64,000 bases of DNA from Bauldia sp. (lineage in GTDB: Bacteria; Pseudomonadota; Alphaproteobacteria; Rhizobiales; Kaistiaceae): assembly GCA_028284325.1 (NCBI GenBank), contig JANQRX010000006.1:62001-126000 (forward strand). The letters run 5' to 3'. This document shows, in pieces, positions 46,298 through 54,331 of the stretch (position 1 is its first letter; each line of letters begins with the position of its first letter). The notes beneath the pieces were generated by a model that did not search any database, was not told the DNA's origin, and saw nothing but the letters and a program-made list of their open reading frames with translations. A program made the position numbers and the translations under genes.

Positions 46298-46779
46298 ATT
46301 TTGCTGCCATCGAGAAAACGATTGAGGAGATGGACGATCATGAACGCGCCCGCGAGGGGCATGATGATGCTCGTCAGTCCGATGTTGATGTTCACCGGCA
46401 GGGTCGCCGTCATCTGACCCCAACTGAACTGACGTTCTACCAGGCCGGTCGAGGTCCACAGGAGAAAGATGGCGAAGCCGAGCACCAGGACGTCAGCGAG
46501 GTGATCCAGCACAATGGTGACCGATCCGGGAAGGGTATGCACAAGCGCGTCGAACCGCACATGCTTCCGTTCCCGCACGCCCAGCGCCGCGCCGGCAAAG
46601 ATCATCCAAACCAGCAGATAGCTGCCAACCTCCAGTGTCCAGGTCGTGTAGAGCTGCAGCTCCCGGCTGGCGATCTGCAACGCGGTGACGCATGCAAGCA
46701 GGACAAGACTGACCAGGAGGACGGTGTGCTCCACCCAGGCGGCTGCCCGGTCGAGCGCCCTTACGACCGTTCGGATCAC
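46294..46779 (-). CDS. TRAP transporter small permease (DctQ type)
   Basis: A 161-aa four-helix membrane protein: VSLVLLACVTALQIASRELQ, EVGSYLLVWMIFAGAALGVR, ERKHVRFDALVHTLP and two further helices. This is the small subunit of a tripartite ATP-independent transporter for a carboxylate or sugar acid. It is separated from the large permease by an oxidoreductase gene, an unusual order, and overlaps that gene by 4 nt. Confidence 0.9.
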   Translation of the reverse strand: MIRTVVRALDRAAAWVEHTVLLVSLVLLACVTALQIASRELQLYTTWTLEVGSYLLVWMIFAGAALGVRERKHVRFDALVHTLPGSVTIVLDHLADVLVLGFAIFLLWTSTGLVERQFSWGQMTATLPVNINIGLTSIIMPLAGAFMIVHLLNRFLDGSKI

Positions 46780-47774
46780 GGCACCATCACCTTTCCAGTC
46801 GACGCCGCGTCGAGTACGGCGTCCAGCACGCGCATCAGCTGCAGGCCCTCGCGGTGAAGCACGCTGCGGTTCGGTTCACCGCGCACAGCCTTGACGAACT
46901 CCTCGAACTGTCGAGCGAATTCAACCGCACCATCGAGGTAGTGCCGGTCCTCCTCCGGGTCCGGCTGGACGACTTGCCGCCCGTCGATCCACATCGAACG
47001 ATCGTTCTCGAAGGTCACAGACCCGTGCTCGCAAAGCACTACCTTGCGGTCGACCTCGGGTCGCTGATTGAATGAAAGGCGAACATTCGCGAGACGCCCT
47101 CGAGGATAATGCAAGAGCATCATTGCCTCGTCCTCGCCGCTCCAGAAATCCTGCCGCCTGACTGCCTCGGCGTGGATACGTTCCGGCGGATCACGCATGA
47201 CCATCTGGACGAAATCGAGCGCATGCGGCCCGTTGAGCGCTATCACCAGCCCAGCCGCGGATTCTCGCGACCGCCACCACGGCGCTTGGGCCTCGTCCCA
47301 TTTGACGCCCAGATCCACCTGGACCGAAAACGCTTCGCCCAGGTCTTCGGCCCGGTCCATAAAGGTGTGCATGGCACGGAAATGCCGGCGACATTGGCCG
47401 ATCGCCAGGACCCGCCCGGAACGTTCGGCCGCTTCCGCCATCTTCGCGGCGCCGGCCGCGTTCTCGGCCATCGGCTTTTCCATAAGGACGTGCCGACCTG
47501 CCTCCAGGGCGCTCACGGCAGCCTGCTCATGCTGTTCGTTTGGAAGGCAGATATCGACGGCCTCGACATTGTCGCGTGCCAGTGCCTCCTCAAGGGAGCC
47601 GAGGGCCTCGCATGCGTGCCGTTCGGCTGCCTGCCGAGCGCGTTCGGGATTGGCATCGACGACCGCGACCAGTCGGCCCAGTTCGGGCTGTGAGGTCACC
47701 GCATTGATGTGCGAGAACGATATCCGACCGCAGCCTATGACGGCGATCCCTAGTGGATCAGCAGTGCTAGTGAT
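46776..47774 (-). CDS. Gfo/Idh/MocA family oxidoreductase with a probable non-canonical start
   Basis: About 332 aa. The Rossmann motif reads GIAVIGCGRISFSHINAV, followed by VAVVDANPERARQAAERHAC and the EKPMAENAAG motif with its catalytic lysine. No ATG, GTG or TTG lies in frame upstream of that Rossmann segment before the end of dctM. The first usual codon is GTG at 47699, which would delete the motif. An ATC at 47774 has GGTGGAG about 8 nt upstream and is the proposed start. It oxidises or reduces a sugar or cyclitol with NAD(P). It sits between dctM and dctQ. Confidence 0.75.
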   Translation of the reverse strand: MTSTADPLGIAVIGCGRISFSHINAVTSQPELGRLVAVVDANPERARQAAERHACEALGSLEEALARDNVEAVDICLPNEQHEQAAVSALEAGRHVLMEKPMAENAAGAAKMAEAAERSGRVLAIGQCRRHFRAMHTFMDRAEDLGEAFSVQVDLGVKWDEAQAPWWRSRESAAGLVIALNGPHALDFVQMVMRDPPERIHAEAVRRQDFWSGEDEAMMLLHYPRGRLANVRLSFNQRPEVDRKVVLCEHGSVTFENDRSMWIDGRQVVQPDPEEDRHYLDGAVEFARQFEEFVKAVRGEPNRSVLHREGLQLMRVLDAVLDAASTGKVMVP

Positions 47775-47778
47775 TTTT

Positions 47779-49050
47779 CTACTCCACCAGGAAGAGGGAA
47801 ATCTCGGGAACGAGAATGATGAGCGCGAGAGCGAGCATCAGTGCTCCGACGAAGGGAAGAGCTGCAACGGCAAGACGTTGCAGCGGTAATTCGGCAATGG
47901 AAGCAACAATGAACAGGCACACGCCAACCGGTGGCGTGATCAGCCCGACGCAAAGCGTGGCAACAAGAACGACTCCGAAATGAACCGGGTCCACACCCAG
48001 CGCCTGCACGACGGGAAGGAAAATCGGCGTCACGATCACGACGGCCGCAAGCGCCTCCAGCACAAGCCCGATCAGGAGCAGGAAGGCTGCAAACAGAAAC
48101 AGAACCACCACCGGTCCGAGAGACAAGGCTTCGATATGGTCGGCGACCAGGCGCGGGATGCCGTCGGCACCGAACACCCGGCCTGCCGCTGCACCGGTGG
48201 CGAGAATAAACAGGACGACGCCCGTCGATTTCGCTGCATCGAGCAGTAGGCCCGGCACTTCGCGCACCGGGATCTTACGGTAGACAAACACAGCTATGAC
48301 CAGCGAATAGAGCGCCGACAGAAAACCGGCTTCCGTTGGCGTCGCAAATCCCAGACCAATACCGGCAATGAGAATGACCGGGGCGCCGAGCGGCCAGACC
48401 GACGATTTGAAGGCTGTGCCCACGCCGCGCAGAGAAAAGGCTTGATCCGGTCCCCACTGACGTCGCCTGGCGGTCGTCCAGTTGACCGCCATCATCGCCC
48501 CCGTGAACAACAGAGCCGGACCGATGCCTGACAGCAACATGTCCGCAGCCGACACGCCCGCAACCTGCGCGTAGACCACCATGACTACGCTTGGCGGAGC
48601 GATGGCGGAGAGTATGGAACTGCTGAGGGTTACCGCTGCTGTGTAGGGGAGCGGGTAGCCTTGTCGTTGCATGGCGGCGATTTCCATACGACCGAGACCG
48701 GCCGCATCGGCGGCGGCCGATCCCGAGGTTCCGCCAAACATCAGGCTACCGAGAATGTTCACATAGCCAAGACCGCCGCGCGCTGCTCCCACCAACGACC
48801 GAGCAAAGCTGAACAGGTCGTCGGCCATTCGGCTGCGTTCCATGACCAGTCCGGTAAGGACAAAGAACGGAACAGCCGTCAGGACAAATGAGTTCAGCGC
48901 GGTGTTCATCATCAGCGCTACGGTCTGTCCGGGGCCGCCATCTACAAAGACGACGGCCACGGCAGTGGCAACGCCGATCGCGAAAGTGATCGGCACGCCA
49001 GCAGCGGTGAACACGATGAACAGCGCCACCGTTGCCAGTGTGGCAGACAT
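47779..49050 (-). CDS. TRAP transporter large permease (DctM type)
   Basis: A 423-aa permease with about 12 helices. Motifs include VPFFVLTGLVMERSRMADDL, NILGSLMFGGTSGSAAADAA, AIAPPSVVMVVYAQVAGVS, FATPTEAGFLSALYSL and LCVGLITPPVGVCLFIVASI, all standard for DctM. It uses the sodium gradient to import the ligand from the DctP protein. Follows dctP by 21 nt and is followed by the oxidoreductase. Confidence 0.94.
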   Translation of the reverse strand: MSATLATVALFIVFTAAGVPITFAIGVATAVAVVFVDGGPGQTVALMMNTALNSFVLTAVPFFVLTGLVMERSRMADDLFSFARSLVGAARGGLGYVNILGSLMFGGTSGSAAADAAGLGRMEIAAMQRQGYPLPYTAAVTLSSSILSAIAPPSVVMVVYAQVAGVSAADMLLSGIGPALLFTGAMMAVNWTTARRRQWGPDQAFSLRGVGTAFKSSVWPLGAPVILIAGIGLGFATPTEAGFLSALYSLVIAVFVYRKIPVREVPGLLLDAAKSTGVVLFILATGAAAGRVFGADGIPRLVADHIEALSLGPVVVLFLFAAFLLLIGLVLEALAAVVIVTPIFLPVVQALGVDPVHFGVVLVATLCVGLITPPVGVCLFIVASIAELPLQRLAVAALPFVGALMLALALIILVPEISLFLVE

Positions 49051-49071
49051 CTTAGTCGAACCGGTGCGTGA

Positions 49072-50085
49072 CTACTGGACCGCAGCCGCGGCTCGCTGGA
49101 CGATATCTTCGCCAATGTCACCCTGGTACTTGGTCCAGACGCTTTCCATGGCCGACTTGAACTGCCCGTGTGCTTCGGGGGTCAGGATGGTCACGGTCAT
49201 GCCCTCGCTTTTCAGCTTCGCCAGGATCTCTGCTTCGCCGTCTTTCTCGCCGACATGATTGCGGTCTCCATAGCGCTTCACTGTCGCGGTAATGAGCTCC
49301 TGATCCTCGGAAGTAAGACCGTTCCAGAAATCCAGGTTGAACGCGACCATGACAACGTCGCCGGTGTAATTGGCCATGGTCACGTAGTCGGCCATGGTCC
49401 ACCACTTCTCGCTCTCCAGAAAGGCTGTCGGCCGCTCTCCGCCGTCAACCGCATTGGTCTGCATCGCGACCGGGATTTCGGAGAACGGCATAGCGATCGG
49501 CTGCGCGCCGACCGCGCGGAACGCGTCGGCCCAGAGCGGAATTTCCGGGACGCGAAAACGCAAGCCTTCGATATCACCCACCGACTCGATGGGCCGACGA
49601 GCGTTCACGATTTGACGCAGGGCCCGGGTCCAGGAATCGACGACATGAAGCCCCTTGTCTTCCTGTGCGGCGAAGAGCTCTTTTGCAACTTCGCTTTTAC
49701 GGGCGACCGCTTCCAATTGGTCGATATCGGCCACAAGGAACGGCAGGCTGAAGACGTTCAACCGCGAGTCGAAGCTGGTGTAAATGCTTGTGGCGATCAT
49801 GCCCATGTGAACCGCACCCGATTGCGTGTTCTGGATCATGGTGCGGATGTTGCCACCCGAAAGACTTGCGCCGGCGTTGACGACGAGTTCGATCCGACCA
49901 TTGGATGCGTCAGAAAGTTCGCTCGCCATCTCGTTCAGGAGACGGTCGACCAGGCTACCTGCAGGTTCGTCATGTTCCGCCAGGATCCTGACGTCTTGAG
50001 CCATGGCGGGTGAGGCGGCTAAAGAGGCAAGTCCGATCGCGCATACCGCACAAGCGGCGGCCGTTAGTAAGTTCCTACCAATCAT
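49072..50085 (-). CDS. TRAP transporter substrate-binding protein (DctP type)
   Basis: A 337-aa periplasmic protein. A signal peptide ends after AMAQ (about residue 30). The conserved DctP region GLRFRVPEIPLWADAFRAVG includes the arginine that binds a carboxylate, and VDGGERPTAFLESEKW follows. ATG at 50085 has AGGA 7 nt upstream. The arginine implies an acidic ligand such as a uronate or other sugar acid. It is second in the operon after the LacI gene. Confidence 0.93.
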   Translation of the reverse strand: MIGRNLLTAAACAVCAIGLASLAASPAMAQDVRILAEHDEPAGSLVDRLLNEMASELSDASNGRIELVVNAGASLSGGNIRTMIQNTQSGAVHMGMIATSIYTSFDSRLNVFSLPFLVADIDQLEAVARKSEVAKELFAAQEDKGLHVVDSWTRALRQIVNARRPIESVGDIEGLRFRVPEIPLWADAFRAVGAQPIAMPFSEIPVAMQTNAVDGGERPTAFLESEKWWTMADYVTMANYTGDVVMVAFNLDFWNGLTSEDQELITATVKRYGDRNHVGEKDGEAEILAKLKSEGMTVTILTPEAHGQFKSAMESVWTKYQGDIGEDIVQRAAAAVQ

Positions 50086-50115
50086 GTATTCCTCCCAGAG
50101 TTGGATGGCGGCAGT

Positions 50116-51183
50116 TCACTTCCGCAGGGGAGCGGAATCATGTGGCCCCGCCGCCGGCGGCCACAAATTGTCGCGCAGGGCCATCAGATCAGGCTCGGCC
50201 ACGAGCTTCGCGCCGAGCCGCATTTCGGTCGGTGACCGGATTCCCTCGACCAAATCGATCAATAGACCGACTGCTTTGCGCCCGATCTCGTATGTCGGCT
50301 GACGCATGACCGGGACGGGCGGGTTGAGGAGTTCCGCGTAGCCAAGATCGAACCCGGCGATCTCCACATCGATACCCTGCCTCAAGCCGAGATCACGCAA
50401 GGCTAGCAACGCACCTTCGGTCAGCATGTTGCTCGATGTGAAAAGCGCGGTCGGTCTATTGGTTTGACCGAACAGTTCCAATGCTGCTCGTCGCCCAGTG
50501 TCCCGGCGAAGGCCTGCCTGGCGGATCCATTGACCATGTCTTTGTGCACCGCCCGCGTGCAAAGCCTCCTCGAATCCTTTCAGTCGCTCACGTGAGGTCA
50601 TCAGCGTCAGATCGCCGATCAGGGCGCCGACCCTCCGGTGACCACGCTGGATCAGAACTTCCGTCGCCTGGCGCGCCGCCTTGATGTTGTCCAGAAGCAC
50701 CGCACCGCTTGGGTACTCGGGAATGGCGCGGTTGATCGCAACCAGGGGGAGGCCGCTGGGCAAATCTCGGACGAGATAATCGTGGTCGCCTTCGGACGGC
50801 GCTACGATGAGACCGTCGACCCGACGCTCTACGAGCGCCCGTACCGCTTCCTGCTCGCGCCCCAGATCCTCGTTACTTGTTGCCAGAAGAACGCTGTATC
50901 CCCTGGAGCGCGCATCGGTTTCGGCCGCCTGCACCGCCTCCGCGAAAAAGGTGTTCTCAATATCGGAAACAACGATACCGATCGCTCGCGAGCGGTTTGT
51001 TCTGAGGCTGCCGGCAAGGCCGTTTCGCCTGTAACCAAGTTCGCCTGCGATCTTCAGCACCCGCTCACGCGTCGCGGCATTGATGCCGGGCAAGTCGTTC
51101 ACTGCGCGCGAGACGGTCTGGTACGAAACTTTCGACGCCTTCGCGACATCCTTCAGCGTGATATTTCGATTTCGATCAACCAT
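50116..51183 (-). CDS. LacI-family transcriptional regulator (module B)
   Basis: A 355-aa repressor: helix-turn-helix ITLKDVAKASKVSYQTVSRA, hinge ELGYRRNGLAGSLRTNRS, and an effector domain with DGLIVAPSEGDHDYLVRDL and IAGFDLGYAELLNPPVPV. ATG at 51183 gives MVDRNRN; a longer frame upstream has no helix-turn-helix-type sequence. It heads the TRAP operon, and two TGAACGTT elements at its own 5' end suggest autoregulation. It is not closely alike to the module A repressor. Confidence 0.92.
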   Translation of the reverse strand: MVDRNRNITLKDVAKASKVSYQTVSRAVNDLPGINAATRERVLKIAGELGYRRNGLAGSLRTNRSRAIGIVVSDIENTFFAEAVQAAETDARSRGYSVLLATSNEDLGREQEAVRALVERRVDGLIVAPSEGDHDYLVRDLPSGLPLVAINRAIPEYPSGAVLLDNIKAARQATEVLIQRGHRRVGALIGDLTLMTSRERLKGFEEALHAGGAQRHGQWIRQAGLRRDTGRRAALELFGQTNRPTALFTSSNMLTEGALLALRDLGLRQGIDVEIAGFDLGYAELLNPPVPVMRQPTYEIGRKAVGLLIDLVEGIRSPTEMRLGAKLVAEPDLMALRDNLWPPAAGPHDSAPLRK

Positions 51184-51188
51184 TTTCG

Positions 51189-51261
51189 TGAACGTTCTCT
51201 TTTCTTCGACATACTGATTGCAAATGCGCCAAAATGAGTCAACGAAAATAGTGAACGTTAA
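51189..51261 (-). promoter_or_regulatory. Paired TGAACGTT elements upstream of the module B LacI gene
   Basis: TGAACGTTCT at 51189-51198 (immediately before the ATG) and TGAACGTTAA at 51252-51261 share the CG-centred half-palindrome typical of LacI-family operators. Their spacing of 63 nt (six turns) would suit a repression loop. The target repressor is inferred from position. Confidence 0.5.
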
Positions 51262-51486
51262 CGAAATTGGAGACCTGATCCCGAGACGACCGTGACGCGG
51301 GCGGTCTTCCGAACAGCCGTCGCGAAGATTCAATGATTTCGATTTCAGCAACCCGTACTAGATGACCGGCGCAGTCGAACTGGTGCTATCGGCGCTTCGG
51401 TCGCATGCCGCGATGACGAGGCGCGCGCACCGCGATGGCCGAATGGGATTAGCCCGGTTGCCATCGGGCCGGATAGATTTCGCCAG
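51262..51486. other. Intergenic region before the UbiA fragment
   Basis: About 225 nt with no recognisable gene. It carries the upstream side of the module B promoter region and leads directly into the decayed UbiA copy. I see no insertion-sequence terminus on this side. Confidence 0.5.
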
Positions 51487-51754
51487 CGGTGGTCTACCTC
51501 GGTATCGTGGGGGTGGCTCTCGGCGTGGCCTACACGGCGCCGCCGCTCAAGCTGAGCTATCGAGGGGGGGTGAGGGTCGCCATCGCCTTCGGCTTGCTGC
51601 CGATCGTCGGCGCGGTCTGGCTGCAGAGCGGCGCCTGGCCGCTTGAGGCGGCCGCGCTTGCGCTGACGGTGGCGAGCGTCATCGGCTGAGCCGGCTTCAC
51701 GTGTTTCTTGTCTTGTCGCCGACCTCGTCCTGGACCCTGCCGGCCATCACCCGG
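51487..51754 (+). pseudogene. Decayed second copy of the UbiA prenyltransferase 3' end (right repeat)
   Basis: This matches 20046-20677 in the same orientation. The coding part (51487-51689) gives VVYLGIVGVALGVAYTAP, APPLKLSYRG and GLLPIVGAVWLQSGAW, then jumps to LTVASVIG and stop. It lacks the N-terminal half and 112 internal codons but stays in frame. The match continues 65 nt beyond the stop. It lacks the first Asp-rich motif and cannot encode a working enzyme. Confidence 0.85.
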
Positions 51755-51798
51755 AATGCCGGACGGCGACATGCGGTCCGCTGCTGTCGGACAAACGG

Positions 51799-53007
51799 CT
51801 AGACAAACTCGAAACGCTGAATTGTGTTTGCCACGACGTAGTCCCAGTCATAGGTGATGCCGAGGCCCGGTCCATCGGGAACGCCAACGGTTCCGTCTGC
51901 ATCGATGCAATCAATCTGATCACTGTAGTCGCCGTCGTAAACCGGCGGTATCGCGTTCGGGCAATCGGGACCGACGAGCGCGACCTCGTAGAAGTTGCTG
52001 TTGCGCGTCGCACTCATCACCGCGCGGTGCGCGGGGCCCGTTGCATGGATTTCACAATCCACGCCCAATGCCTCAGCCAGGTGGGCGATCTTCATGGCGC
52101 CGGTGATGCCCATATCGTATTCCGGGTCGGAGCGCAGAAGGTCGGTGCCGCCGGCCAGAATGAAATCCGCTTTGGGTTCGACGCCACGGATGTGTTCGGT
52201 CTGGAGAACGGGTGTCGAGATCTTCTCGCGCAGCAGCTTGTGAGCGTGGGCGCTTGTCCCGGCGTCGCGAAAGGGATCCTCGTACCAGAAGTAGTTGGCC
52301 TCGTCGCAGGCGCGGCCCACAAAGAGCGCGTCGGCGAAGGTTCTGAGCTCGCAGGCGCAGTCGATCATCAGCGCCATGCGATCGCCCACCACGTCACGCA
52401 CGTGGAGGAGGTTCTCGGCTTCCTCCCGGGCATCGCCCTCATGCCACCCGTGGATCTTGAACGCGCGGTACCCCATTTCGAGACACTCAATGGCGAAGTC
52501 GCCAAACGCTTCCTTGCCGTCCAGACCGCCGTTGCGGTCCCCGTGGTAGGTCGACGCATAGGCCGGAAGCCGGGTGCGGTAGCCGCCGAGCAGGGTGGAG
52601 ACCGATGCACCGTGCTTCTTCCCGGCAAGGTCCCACAACGCAATGTCGATCGGACCCTGGCCCATCCGGTCATACTGGCGGAGTTCCCGCTTCATGTCGT
52701 CGTAGAGGCCCTCGCGGGCTTCGGCGTCGCGTCCGATGAGCATAGGCGCCAGCATGAGCGTCTGGGCGAGTGCCGACTGCGTGCCGACATAGTGGGTCAC
52801 GTACTCGCCACGGCAGCCATCGGCGGTTTCGATGGCGACCGCGTAGCGCGATATCTTCGTTGTCTGCCCGCGCGCAAATTCGACGGCGCCGCCCGGGGTT
52901 CCCCCGGCGCGGTCCATCGAAGCCGGGTCGCCGTCGGCGACGCCGAGATTGACGGCGTCGAAGGCGAACTGCCGCACTTCGACACGGGAAATGAGTGAAC
53001 GATCCAA
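51799..53007 (-). CDS. Enolase-superfamily sugar-acid dehydratase (mandelate racemase/muconate lactonizing type)
   Basis: A 402-aa protein. The capping domain is N-terminal; the barrel carries FKIHGW (a KxH base motif near residue 184), metal ligands in MIDCACELRT and WYEDPF, and the later VLQTEHIRG and CEIHATGPAHRA. KxH plus a distal His suits acid-sugar dehydratases. It would remove water from an aldonate or aldarate to give a 2-keto-3-deoxy acid. The start appears to be TTG at 53007, giving MDRSLISRVEVRQF. Downstream of the lactonase gene on the same strand, which supplies a likely substrate. Confidence 0.85.
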   Translation of the reverse strand: MDRSLISRVEVRQFAFDAVNLGVADGDPASMDRAGGTPGGAVEFARGQTTKISRYAVAIETADGCRGEYVTHYVGTQSALAQTLMLAPMLIGRDAEAREGLYDDMKRELRQYDRMGQGPIDIALWDLAGKKHGASVSTLLGGYRTRLPAYASTYHGDRNGGLDGKEAFGDFAIECLEMGYRAFKIHGWHEGDAREEAENLLHVRDVVGDRMALMIDCACELRTFADALFVGRACDEANYFWYEDPFRDAGTSAHAHKLLREKISTPVLQTEHIRGVEPKADFILAGGTDLLRSDPEYDMGITGAMKIAHLAEALGVDCEIHATGPAHRAVMSATRNSNFYEVALVGPDCPNAIPPVYDGDYSDQIDCIDADGTVGVPDGPGLGITYDWDYVVANTIQRFEFV

Positions 53008-53083
53008 CTTGCTACCTCATCATTGTGCGCTGTTGCGTTGTCCGCGATGGAAAGCGGAACGTGTCGGTCCCCGCACGACGGCG

Positions 53084-54184
53084 CTACACGACATCGCGTA
53101 TGCGGACACAGGTCGGCGTGCCCGTCGGGATCGCGGTTCCGGTATCTTCAAGCCGGCCGTTTTGTCCGTTCCGCCGGAAGATCGATACGCGGTCGGAATC
53201 CTGATTGGCGCAGATAATGAGATCGCCGGTGCTGTTCATAGCGATGGACCTCGGCGTCTTGCCACCGCTGGGCACATGGCCGTCGGGCGTCAATTCACCG
53301 TCATCGCCTACGCCAACGACGGCGATGCTGTCGTGTCCGCGGTTGGAGCAGTACACCCACGCTCCGTCCGGCGAGACGGCAATGTCCGCCAGGTAGCTCT
53401 CGTCGGTCGTGCCGTCGGGCAGGGATGAGATCGTATCCCTTGACGACAACGCGCCGGTCGCGCGGTCGACGGCGAATGACGCCACGGTCGATGCGAGTTC
53501 GCTGGTGACGAACACGTACTCGCCATTCGGGCTCACCACCGCGTGGCGCGGGCCGGAGCCGCTCGGAAGCTGGACCGACGACCGCGGCTCGAATGCGCCA
53601 GCATCGTTCAGCAGGTAAGTGTGCAGGAGGTCGGTACCCAGGTCACAGACCACGACGAAACCGGTGTCGCCGATTGCGTTGATGCTGTGGGGATGGCTGC
53701 GCTCCTGCCTGACCTGATTCGGACCCGAGCCTTCCAAGGCGATCGTGCCGACCGCCGAAGAAAGGCTGCCGTCCTCGTTGATACGGTAGGACGCGGCGGC
53801 GCAGTCCGGCCCGCCGGTACCCATGGCGTAGTTGACGAGCAGCAGCCACTTGCCATCCCGCGTGATGGAGCTGTGCGCGGCGATGCTGCCCAGCGTCGGT
53901 TGGGTGTTGAGGTAGACGAGGCTCCTGTTTTCAGGCTCGTAGCGGTAGGCCGTGATCAAGCCCTCGCGCCACTCGAAGACCTCCGTGGTCGCATAGATAT
54001 GACGTCCGTCGCGGCTAACCGATGCAAAGGTCGGATTGTCGGAACACGCCGTGACCGCCCTCCTGTCGAAGGACAGGCTGTCGGTATCAAGTTCGAATAC
54101 GGCGAGACCCTCGCCGTTCGAAGTTGCGAAGTACGGCGTGCTTCGGTTTGCGCAGCCGACGACTACTGAGAGATTGTTGCCCAT
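53084..54184 (-). CDS. Seven-bladed beta-propeller lactonase (Pgl-type)
   Basis: A 366-aa lactonase of the YbhE/6-phosphogluconolactonase family. Repeated blades include NPTFASVSRDGRHIYATTEV, GSIAAHSSITRDGKWLLLVN, ERSHPHSINAIG, SGPRHAVVSPNGEYVFVTSE and LADIAVSPDGAWVYCSNRGH. The conserved HPH and RH residues line the active site. It hydrolyses a sugar lactone, which next to the dehydratase suggests an oxidative sugar route. ATG at 54184 or 54211. It is divergent from the IclR gene. Confidence 0.88.
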   Translation of the reverse strand: MGNNLSVVVGCANRSTPYFATSNGEGLAVFELDTDSLSFDRRAVTACSDNPTFASVSRDGRHIYATTEVFEWREGLITAYRYEPENRSLVYLNTQPTLGSIAAHSSITRDGKWLLLVNYAMGTGGPDCAAASYRINEDGSLSSAVGTIALEGSGPNQVRQERSHPHSINAIGDTGFVVVCDLGTDLLHTYLLNDAGAFEPRSSVQLPSGSGPRHAVVSPNGEYVFVTSELASTVASFAVDRATGALSSRDTISSLPDGTTDESYLADIAVSPDGAWVYCSNRGHDSIAVVGVGDDGELTPDGHVPSGGKTPRSIAMNSTGDLIICANQDSDRVSIFRRNGQNGRLEDTGTAIPTGTPTCVRIRDVV

Positions 54185-54242
54185 AATCCCCGTCCGGCTC
54201 GATGCTAGCACTTGATTTCATAAATGCAACTTATTTTATTGG

Positions 54243-54271
54243 CGAAACGCGCAATAGCGTTGCGCGTTTCG
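54243..54271. promoter_or_regulatory. Perfect 12-nt inverted repeat between lactonase and iclR genes
   Basis: CGAAACGCGCAA (54243-54254), a TAGCG spacer and TTGCGCGTTTCG (54260-54271) are perfectly complementary. The site lies in the 147-nt gap between divergent genes, about 60 nt from each start. It could be an operator for the IclR protein. Confidence 0.6.
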
Positions 54272-54331
54272 TTCAACGGGGCGCTAGAGTAGGCGGCGTC
54301 GTATGAACGTTGGCGGAGCAGGCGAACACGG

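Noticed and set aside
51362..51646. A 94-codon open frame spanning the right repeat
   Set aside because: It is out of frame with the UbiA fragment it overlaps and has no recognisable content upstream of it.
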